Assembly (NCBI GenBank): GCA_009781175.1 | Contig: WQYQ01000012.1 | Location: 36,873 to 100,872 of the forward strand | Length of the DNA stretch: 64,000 bases | Source of the DNA: Betaproteobacteria bacterium | GTDB lineage: Bacteria > Pseudomonadota > Gammaproteobacteria > Burkholderiales > Rhodocyclaceae | Direction of reading: 5' to 3' | Part shown: positions 49,225-56,123 of the stretch, piece by piece | Numbering within the stretch: the first letter of the stretch is position 1 | Layout: each line of letters opens with the position of its first letter | Translations under genes and position numbers: made by a program | The notes under the pieces: generated by a model | The model's input: the letters and a program-made list of their open reading frames with translations, nothing else | Database searches by the model: none | What the model was told of the DNA's origin: nothing

Positions 49225-50604
49225 ATGGTTCCCACTGCAATTGAGTTGATCGGCACGGCATTATTTGCGCTTGCCATTCTGCATACCTTCGCCACGAAAT
49301 TCTTCAACCATCTGGCGCATACGCGGCCGGCGCATGCCGGGCTATGGCATTTGTTGGGTGAGACTGAAGTCGTATTCGGTTTTTGGGCCATGGTTTTGGC
49401 GGTGGCGATGTTCGTTACCGATGGCGCGCGGGCGGCCGTGGAGTACATCGACTCGCGCGATTTCACCGAACCGATGTTCGTTTTCGCGATTATGGTGATC
49501 GCGGGTTCCCGCCCCGTCTTGCATACAGTGACGCTTGGCGTGCGCGGGGTTGTGCGCCTGCTGCCCTTGCCCGGCAGCATGGGGCTTTATCTTGCCGTGA
49601 TGATTTTTGTGCCTCTGCTCGGATCGTTGATTACCGAGCCGGCGGCGATGACGCTGGCGGCAATGGTTTTGGCCGATTGCTTTTTCTCGCGCTCGATTTC
49701 TCGGCGTCTGAAATATGCAAGCCTGGGGGTGCTGTTCGTCAATGTGTCGATCGGCGGCGTGCTGACGCCATTTGCCGCGCCGCCGGTGCTGATGGTCTCC
49801 GGCAAATGGGGCTGGGATGTGAGCTTCATGCTGACGGCATTCGGCTGGAAGGCCGCGCTTGCCGTGCTGGTCAATGCGCTTGGCGCTACCTTGTTGTTCC
49901 GCCGCGAACTGGCCGGCTTGCCGCTGCGCGGCGGTGACGATGAATCGAGCGCAAGTCCTGCCATTCATGGCGGGGTTAGCGAGACAAATGTTATTGGCGC
50001 CGAAGGCGCCCCCGATTCGTGGCGAAGAAGCCCCGGGCTTCAGCCTGGGGCGATTCATGACCAAGCGGTTCAGGTGCCATTCGCGCTTGTTGTGGCGCAT
50101 TTGGCTTTCCTCGTTGGAGTTATCGTGTTTTCACATCATCCAGCGATTTTCATGGGCTTGTTTTTGTTTTTTCTGGGTGTGGCGCACGCGTATCAGCACT
50201 ATCAAGATCGGCTGATTTTGCGTGAAGGCTTGCTGGTGGCTTTCTTTCTGGCCGGCTTGGTTGTGCTCGGCGGACAACAGCAATGGTGGCTGAAACCGCT
50301 GTTGATGAATATGAGCAGCGATGCCGTGTTCTTTGGCGCGCTGGTGCTGACGGCTTTTACCGATAACGCGGCGCTGACCTATCTGGGTTCGCTGATTGAC
50401 GGTTTGTCGGAGAGTTTCAAATACGCTCTGGCCGTCGGCGCAGTGGCGGGGGGCGGTTTGACGATCATCGCGAATGCGCCGAATCCGGCCGGCATTGCAC
50501 TCTTGCGCGGGTATTTTGATGACGAGGCGGTGCACCCAGCGGGTTTGTTGCTGGCCGCTTTATTGCCGACTGTAGTGGCTGTAATAGCGTTTCGTTGTTT
50601 GTAA
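49225..50604 (+). CDS. Putative Na+/H+ antiporter (DUF1504 family)
   Basis: A 459-residue, very hydrophobic inner-membrane protein with ten or more transmembrane segments. FGFWAMVLAVAMFVTDG, PLLGSLITEPAAMTLAAMVLAD, NVSIGGVLTPFAAPPVLMVSG and the near-terminal FTDNAALTYLGSL and TIIANAPNPAGIALL resemble the ArsB/NhaD ion-transporter superfamily. I start at ATG 49225, seven bases after GAGGG; GTG 49219 is too close to it. Between two helices a ~40-residue hydrophilic stretch (SSASPAIHGGVSETNVIGAE onward) is encoded by a palindromic DNA insertion, probably in a loop. Confidence 0.82.
   Translation: MVPTAIELIGTALFALAILHTFATKFFNHLAHTRPAHAGLWHLLGETEVVFGFWAMVLAVAMFVTDGARAAVEYIDSRDFTEPMFVFAIMVIAGSRPVLHTVTLGVRGVVRLLPLPGSMGLYLAVMIFVPLLGSLITEPAAMTLAAMVLADCFFSRSISRRLKYASLGVLFVNVSIGGVLTPFAAPPVLMVSGKWGWDVSFMLTAFGWKAALAVLVNALGATLLFRRELAGLPLRGGDDESSASPAIHGGVSETNVIGAEGAPDSWRRSPGLQPGAIHDQAVQVPFALVVAHLAFLVGVIVFSHHPAIFMGLFLFFLGVAHAYQHYQDRLILREGLLVAFFLAGLVVLGGQQQWWLKPLLMNMSSDAVFFGALVLTAFTDNAALTYLGSLIDGLSESFKYALAVGAVAGGGLTIIANAPNPAGIALLRGYFDDEAVHPAGLLLAALLPTVVAVIAFRCL
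49996..50051. repeat. Palindromic insertion inside a coding region
   Basis: Two hairpins stand side by side: GGCGCCGAAGGCGCC (49996–50010) and GCCCCGGGCTTCAGCCTGGGGC (50030–50051). They fall in the hydrophilic loop of the antiporter and keep its frame. Just before them, AGCGAGACAAATG resembles AGCGAGACAAACC in the right flank of repeat copy 1. Confidence 0.6.
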
Positions 50605-50674
50605 TTCCATTTCTCTATCAATCGATTACTTTGTCGGCTTTGCTTGCCGTGCTATAGCACTGTCTGCGCTTCGC

Positions 50675-50708
50675 CTTCGCGTACTCGATTGATATAGAAA
50701 CGGAATAA
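50675..50708 (+). repeat. 34-bp dispersed repeat, copy 2
   Basis: Matches 44028–44061 with one substitution. It fills most of the gap between the converging ends of the antiporter gene and the HD-GYP regulator, ending 5 bases before the latter's stop. Confidence 0.7.
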
Positions 50709-50713
50709 GACGT

Positions 50714-51745
50714 TTAGTCCTGGAAGCGTTTGCGAATTTCGAGCACTTCGTCCCAGGAGTCGAGGAAGACGTCGACGCAGGCTGGATCGAAATGCTGGCC
50801 TCTGCCGGTTTTCAGTAATTCGCAGGCGTCTTCGAGCGACCAGGCTTTTTTATAGGTGCGTTCCGAGGTGAGCGCATCGAACACATCGGCGACCGCGACA
50901 ATCCGCCCTGAGAATGGGATTTGTTCACCCGCGATTCCGTGCGGGTAACCGCTCCCATCGAATTTTTCATGATGATTCAGTGCAATCTCGGCCGCGAGAC
51001 GCAGCACGGGGGCGGAGGAGTCTTTAAGGATTTCGTGCCCGATCGTCGTGTGCTGTTTCATGATGACCCACTCTTCCGCTGTGAGCGGGCCGGGTTTGAG
51101 CAGAATGCGGTCGGGCGTGCCGAGTTTGCCGACATCATGCATCGGCGCGGCGGCGAGCAGTTTGGCTTGGAATTCTGGATCAAGGCCCAGCTTTTCCGCG
51201 ATGAGTTGCGAGAAATGCGCGATGCGCAGGATGTGCGAGCCGGTTTCGGGATCGCGGAATTCCGCTGCCCGTGCGAGCCGGGTAACGGTTTCGCGTTCGC
51301 GATCATGTACATCTTGCGTCGCACGACGCACGGCTTCAGCCAATTCATTGGCGCGGCTGGCCAGCATGACCGCATGCCGGCGCAGTCCGAGCATGTTGCG
51401 CACGCGCGGGACAAATTCGTTTTTGTCGATCGGCTTGGAAAGGAAATCGGTTGCGCCGCAGTCAAGCGCCTCATAGCGCACTTCCTTCTCATGTGCAGCC
51501 GTGACCATCAGAATTGGAATGTCGGTGCGCTCGGGGGCCGAGCGGAAGCGGCGAATGAATTCGAGCCCATCCAGATCCGGCATCATGTAGTCGACAATGA
51601 CCAGATCCGGCTGATCGATGATGCACGCGTCAAGCGCTGCGACAGGATCGGTGAAGGTTTCCGACGAACAACCTTCGACACGACTGACAAGCGCTTGCAT
51701 CAATGCGAGATTGATTGGCGTATCGTCAATAATCGCTACGTTCAT
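50714..51745 (-). CDS. HD-GYP response regulator (cyclic-di-GMP phosphodiesterase type)
   Basis: A 343-residue two-domain protein. Residues 1–120 are a receiver domain with phospho-acceptor D52 in LVIVDYMMPDLDG and Lys in DFLSKPIDKNEF. A coiled linker follows, then an HD-GYP domain with MHDVGKLGTPDRILLKPGPL, KQHTTIGHEIL and NHHEKFDGSGYPHGIAGEQIP. Such proteins usually break down cyclic-di-GMP on phosphorylation and affect motility or biofilm. No partner kinase is adjacent. It converges with the antiporter gene. Confidence 0.92.
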   Translation of the reverse strand: MNVAIIDDTPINLALMQALVSRVEGCSSETFTDPVAALDACIIDQPDLVIVDYMMPDLDGLEFIRRFRSAPERTDIPILMVTAAHEKEVRYEALDCGATDFLSKPIDKNEFVPRVRNMLGLRRHAVMLASRANELAEAVRRATQDVHDRERETVTRLARAAEFRDPETGSHILRIAHFSQLIAEKLGLDPEFQAKLLAAAPMHDVGKLGTPDRILLKPGPLTAEEWVIMKQHTTIGHEILKDSSAPVLRLAAEIALNHHEKFDGSGYPHGIAGEQIPFSGRIVAVADVFDALTSERTYKKAWSLEDACELLKTGRGQHFDPACVDVFLDSWDEVLEIRKRFQD

Positions 51746-52201
51746 GAAATGAAACTCTCGATATCAGCGTTCATACTGGTCTACGGTTACGCGCCCGATT
51801 AACTCCAGCGCATTTGAAAAGCCTCCCGTTTGTGTGGCAAGGACAAGTCGAACAAAAGCTGAAGGCGATACAGTTGGCGGCGTTTTCGGCTCAGGCAAAT
51901 TTTTCGTTGCGACGTTCCTTTTTTTAGATAACGACGCGTTGAGGAACAAGTTGAGTTATTCCGCGGCCCCATGTGTCTGGCAATCGGTGAGGTGATTGAT
52001 ACGGTTTACGGCATCGTCGCTCGTCGAGCGCTTGATGCCAAAGGGGCGCGGGGGTGTAACGGGTATAAGAGAGACGGCCGCTGCATGGCCAAGACCGCTG
52101 CGTGCCGGTTTTCACGGTTGAAGGTATGCTGCTTGAGCAGGGTCTGCGCTCGATGCGCGCTTATGCAGGCCAGCCGACGTCTGCGGCTGGCCGTTTTCAT
52201 T
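51746..52201. other. Intergenic region, no gene recognised
   Basis: A 456-base stretch between the HD-GYP regulator start and the end of the FixJ-like gene. No reading frame here looks coding on either strand. It should contain the HD-GYP promoter in its first ~150 bases. The far end carries a hairpin (52168–52192). Confidence 0.4.
52168..52192 (+). terminator. Stable hairpin after the fixJ-like gene
   Basis: GGCCAGCCG (52168–52176) and CGGCTGGCC (52184–52192) form a perfect 9-bp stem, followed by GTTTTCATTT on the + strand. It lies just past the stop of the minus-strand regulator, where the T-run would be on the wrong side. It may end a + transcript or protect the 3' end of the regulator mRNA. 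Confidence 0.45.
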
Positions 52202-52837
52202 TCAACGGCGCACCTCAGCCGCCATGACAAGCTGCACGAGCTCAGCAAGCGAGGCGACGCCCATTTTTTCCATGACGCGCGCGCGGTGCACTTCGACGGT
52301 TTTGATGCTGATGCCCAAGTCGTCGGCAATCTGTTTGTTGAGCCGTCCGGCAACGATCAGTTCGAGCACTTCGCGTTCGCGGCCCGTGAGCTGCTCCCGC
52401 CGCCGCGCGGTTTCGGCATTTTGGCGCCACTGCGAATGTTTTTCGCGGTCGATGCTCAGGCATTGCTCGATCAGTTTGAGCATATCCCGGTCATTGAAGG
52501 GCTTCTCGATGAAATCGATGGCTCCTTTCTTGAGCGCCGTTACTGCCATGGGCACATCACCGTGGCCGGTGATGAATATGATCGGCAATGTGTTATGCAA
52601 AGTCAGCAGTTTTTCGAATAACTCCAGACCGCTCATCCCCGGCATACGTACATCGAGCAATGCGCAGCCGCGCATTTCGGGTGACCAAGCCAGCAGGAAA
52701 TCTTCTGCTGAGGGGTAAGTTGCAACCGTGTGTCCTTCTGTTTCAAGCAACCAGATTAGAGAATCACGTAGGGCCTCATCGTCGTCGATAATGTGGACCG
52801 TTTGCTCAGGCGGGTTCTGCGTGGTGTTCAAAAGCAT
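52202..52837 (-). CDS. FixJ-family response regulator
   Basis: A 211-residue regulator. The receiver domain (residues 13–125) has TVHIIDDDEALRDSL, phospho-acceptor D62 in ALLDVRMPGMSG and GAIDFIEKPFND. A LuxR/FixJ helix-turn-helix follows, LTGREREVLELIVAGRLNKQ through ISIKTVEVHRARVMEKMG. Its start lies inside the last codons of the PAS kinase gene (32-base overlap), so the pair is translated together and almost certainly acts as one two-component system. The target genes are unknown; the pyruvate dehydrogenase operon on the other side of the kinase is a candidate. Confidence 0.93.
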   Translation of the reverse strand: MLLNTTQNPPEQTVHIIDDDEALRDSLIWLLETEGHTVATYPSAEDFLLAWSPEMRGCALLDVRMPGMSGLELFEKLLTLHNTLPIIFITGHGDVPMAVTALKKGAIDFIEKPFNDRDMLKLIEQCLSIDREKHSQWRQNAETARRREQLTGREREVLELIVAGRLNKQIADDLGISIKTVEVHRARVMEKMGVASLAELVQLVMAAEVRR

Positions 52838-55511
52838 GCTCCAAGGGGAGGGTAAAGCGGAAGATACACCCTCCGCCGGGGTTGTCTTCGGCCCACAGGC
52901 GGCCGTTATGGAATTCGATGATCGAGCGGCAGATGTTCAGCCCCATACCCATACCGTCGGGTTTCGTCGTATAAAAAGCGGTGAAGAGTTTGTCGCGATC
53001 TTCTGCGCTGACACCATGACCTCGATCAGATACTGAAACTTCCAGCATTTGTTCCTTGAGCAAGGCATGGACTTTCACCACGCGCTCGGCTCCCGGTGTT
53101 GCGTGCATGGCCTCCGCCGCGTTGCGCACCAGGTTGAGAACGACTTGTTCGATCATGATGCGATCGGCATGCACGGCCGGTAGCGCGCTGGGTATTTCAT
53201 TGTCGATGCGTACGCCATATTTGCGCGCATCGATCTCCGCGAAACCGAGCGCATCTTCCACAACGTCCGCGAGCTGTATGGCGGCCAGGCGCGGCTCGCT
53301 CTTACGCACGAAATCGCGAATCCGGCGCAGGATTTTTCCGGCGCGATCCGCTTGATGGCTGGTTTTTTGCATCGCACTGAGCAATTCCTCGGGTTTGTAG
53401 CGCCCGCTTTGCAAGCGGTTGACGCAGCCGGAACTGTAATTGGCGATCGCGGAAAGTGGTTGATTGAGTTCGTGCGCAAGCGTGGAAGCCATTTCGCCCA
53501 GTGTAATCAGACGCGATGTTTGTTGTAGGCGTTCCTCTTGCTGGCGGTTGAGCTCGGCCACCTGCTTGCGATCGGTGATATCGGTGGCGATCACCATGCG
53601 GACGATGCGGCCATCGACCCAGCGTGTCGCGCGCTCGCGCACGTGATACCAGCGCCCGGTCAGCGCTTGTTGCAACTCTCCATCGAAAAGCTCGAACGGC
53701 AATGCATCGTGCTGGAGGTGACGTGGGTCGACGGGGTAATCGCCGCGTTCGGGTTGGGGCAGGCTGAGCGAATAAGTGCTGCTACCGAGCGCGTGAGCGC
53801 CGAAATTGGCAAGCAGGGCGCGATTGGCATACAGAATGCTATCGGTGCGCGCATCGGCGACGTAAACCGCGGTGTCCAAACCGTCGAGCACCGCAACAAA
53901 GCGTTCCTGTGCGGCTTCAAGCTCAGCGCGGATCCGCTTCGATTCCGTGATATCGCTCATGGCCGTCATCCAGCCGGTTTGGACGCCAGCACTGTCGATC
54001 AAGGGCGAGATCATGATCTGCACGTCTACCTGCCGGCCATCCTTGCGCTGGATGCGTGTTTCTTCTCCTTCGGGCGGTATTTTGCCCGCGAGCATGATCT
54101 CCATGTTGCGCGGCACATCCTCGTCGGGCCAGTATGGAAAAGGCACGCGCAGGCCAATGATTTCGTCATGTTTATAGCCGACGAGATCGCAGAAGGCCGG
54201 GTTGGCGTAAATGACGCAACCATGCAAATCGGTAGCGCGCAGTCCAGTGCGCACGGATTGCTCCATCGCTTTACGGAATGCGGATTCGGCACGCCAAGCC
54301 TCCTCGGTCGCCTTGCGCTTGGTGATGTCGTGCGCGACAGCGTAGATGACTTGATCGTTTGGCACAGGGTTAGCGTTCCACACCAGCCATTTGTAGCTGC
54401 CGTCCGCGCAACGGACGCGGGCTTCGAAAGTACAAGCTGCGCCATCGGCAAGGCGCGCCAAGGCCAAACGCATATCGGCCTGGTCGTCCGGGTGTACCAG
54501 TTCGTACAATGGATGGCCGACAAGTTGTTCGCTCGGATAGCCAAGTGTGCGTTCGCACGCCGGATTGACCCGGCGGTATGCGCCGCCCATCGTCAGCGTG
54601 CACAGCATGTCGAGCGAAACGTCGAAGAGTTGATCGCGTTCGCGTTCGGCGCGCGTGCGGCTATCTATATGACTGCGCAATGCCCACAGGCTCCAGAACA
54701 CGAGCACCGACAGGCCGACGATCAGCACGATGGGCAATACCTTGGACGGACTTGTGTCGGTGTTGAGCGCGGCGACGCGCAGGGCCAAACCGTTGCCAGG
54801 CGGGTCGAAAACGATCAGTGGGCTGAGCGTTGGATTGATGTGGGGCGAGGCGGCATTCGCGACAAGGGTTTCCCCCGTGCCGTCGATAAGCCTCAGGTAG
54901 TATTTTTCCGAGAACCATGGCGATACAAGATGGCGTAATAGGCCCTCAATCGAATACTCCGCGACGATGAACCCGTGAGGCGAACGCCCGCGGTTGACGG
55001 GCAGCACGACTTCCATTTGCGTTGTGCCGTGGCTGGTGCGGTAAGGCAAGCCGTAGGCTGCGCGTCCAAGCTCGCGGGCGAGACGCGCGATTTGCCCTTG
55101 GGTGGGGCTCAAAACATCGCCGGGCAGCCAGTCTTCCGTATCAAGTGGCGCGGCCCAGCGCATGGCGCCCGAGGCGTCGATCCAGACGATATTGAGCAAC
55201 TCCAGATTGTTCGCGAGATATTGGTTGGCGCGGGCTTGAAAAGTTTCCGCCGTCATTTCATCGATGGCGATATCGCGTGCGAGCTGTGCAAGAAATCTTT
55301 CATTGGCGATGAAGTGGGTTTGTATCGTTTGGTCTGCCCACTGCACATCGCGCATCAATGCATTGCGCTCAATTTCGGCCTCGTGCCGCTGCAGAATCCA
55401 GACCAGCACAAACATTGCAAGCGCGAATAAGACAACCGCCACATAGGGGGCCGTCCAGTAAAAGCGGCTTGGGCTTGTGCTGCGATGGCTGCTTGGGGGC
55501 GGGATTCTCAT
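52806..55511 (-). CDS. Multi-PAS sensor histidine kinase
   Basis: A 901-residue inner-membrane kinase. An N-terminal helix (about residues 22–42) and a second near residue 260 (VLPIVLIVGLSVLVFWSLWAL) enclose a periplasmic sensing domain of ~215 residues. Three PAS domains follow (LDMLCTLTMGGAYRRVNPAC; TDLHGCVIYANPAFCDLVGY; and a third near VYVADARTDSILYANRA). The kinase core has phospho-acceptor H680 in STLAHELNQPLSAIANY and ATPase boxes LNLVRNAAEAMHAT, SVSDRGHGVS and KPDGMGMGLNICRSI. FixL-like HELNQP suggests the HisKA type paired with FixJ. The ligand is unknown. It is divergent from aceE. Confidence 0.93.
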   Translation of the reverse strand: MRIPPPSSHRSTSPSRFYWTAPYVAVVLFALAMFVLVWILQRHEAEIERNALMRDVQWADQTIQTHFIANERFLAQLARDIAIDEMTAETFQARANQYLANNLELLNIVWIDASGAMRWAAPLDTEDWLPGDVLSPTQGQIARLARELGRAAYGLPYRTSHGTTQMEVVLPVNRGRSPHGFIVAEYSIEGLLRHLVSPWFSEKYYLRLIDGTGETLVANAASPHINPTLSPLIVFDPPGNGLALRVAALNTDTSPSKVLPIVLIVGLSVLVFWSLWALRSHIDSRTRAERERDQLFDVSLDMLCTLTMGGAYRRVNPACERTLGYPSEQLVGHPLYELVHPDDQADMRLALARLADGAACTFEARVRCADGSYKWLVWNANPVPNDQVIYAVAHDITKRKATEEAWRAESAFRKAMEQSVRTGLRATDLHGCVIYANPAFCDLVGYKHDEIIGLRVPFPYWPDEDVPRNMEIMLAGKIPPEGEETRIQRKDGRQVDVQIMISPLIDSAGVQTGWMTAMSDITESKRIRAELEAAQERFVAVLDGLDTAVYVADARTDSILYANRALLANFGAHALGSSTYSLSLPQPERGDYPVDPRHLQHDALPFELFDGELQQALTGRWYHVRERATRWVDGRIVRMVIATDITDRKQVAELNRQQEERLQQTSRLITLGEMASTLAHELNQPLSAIANYSSGCVNRLQSGRYKPEELLSAMQKTSHQADRAGKILRRIRDFVRKSEPRLAAIQLADVVEDALGFAEIDARKYGVRIDNEIPSALPAVHADRIMIEQVVLNLVRNAAEAMHATPGAERVVKVHALLKEQMLEVSVSDRGHGVSAEDRDKLFTAFYTTKPDGMGMGLNICRSIIEFHNGRLWAEDNPGGGCIFRFTLPLEHAFEHHAEPA

Positions 55512-56123
55512 AACTAACTATCGGAGTGCTCCGAAACCGTTTTCGGAGGTGATGGCGATTGAAGCGTATTCCTCACCACAGCAGTGAAGGATAGCGGATG
55601 ACAGGCGAATTGTTGATTTTTGATAAATCTATTATCTGCCCGCGCGCCGTTATTTTATTTAGCGGCTTGTGCCGCAGGGCGCCTCAGTCGCTTGCCGTAT
55701 GTTCAAAAACGGACGGATAAAATCCGGCGTGGGGGATTGGTCATGTCTACGCAGCGGATCGGCGGCTCCAACGGGCTGTTTAGAGGGGGAAGGTTTCAAA
55801 TTTTTTTGCACGTTCAAATAAATTATTTTTTTGCGCCGCAGTATCCCTTTAAGACTCTTCACCGTTTCATATGGGGAATAAAAATTCCGCATTGCATCAA
55901 ACGCTTGGCGGGATGCGCCGAGGTATTTTGGTTTCTGTTTTGTCGCGCTATGTGGAATGTCGTTTTATGATTCGAAAAATTGGATGTGGCTGACTAAGGC
56001 TGGTCTTGGCTCAATGCCGGGCGTAAGCTTAAGCAGCCGCCTATTTTGAAAACTTTTAAGAACGCCGTTTTCCCGGCGGCGTTTTTCGATTGGTATTCCA
56101 CCAAACGCAAGGAGAAAGCTCCG
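55512..56123. other. Long leader region between the PAS kinase and aceE
   Basis: A 612-base, AT-rich stretch with no convincing protein gene; the frame 55620–55970 has an atypical composition and no ribosome-binding site. It should carry divergent promoters for the kinase operon and the pyruvate dehydrogenase operon. Its last part holds a terminator-like hairpin (56061–56086), then AAGGAG before aceE. Confidence 0.45.
56061..56086 (+). terminator. Terminator-like hairpin in the aceE leader
   Basis: AACGCCG (56061–56067) pairs with CGGCGTT (56077–56083), giving a 7-bp stem, with TTTTT at 56082–56086. It ends 37 bases before the aceE start, on the coding strand. It could end a short upstream transcript or serve as an attenuator of the pdh operon. 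Confidence 0.65.

Noticed and set aside
55620..55970. A 116-codon frame in the aceE leader region
   Set aside because: Atypical composition, no ribosome-binding site and no family resemblance.
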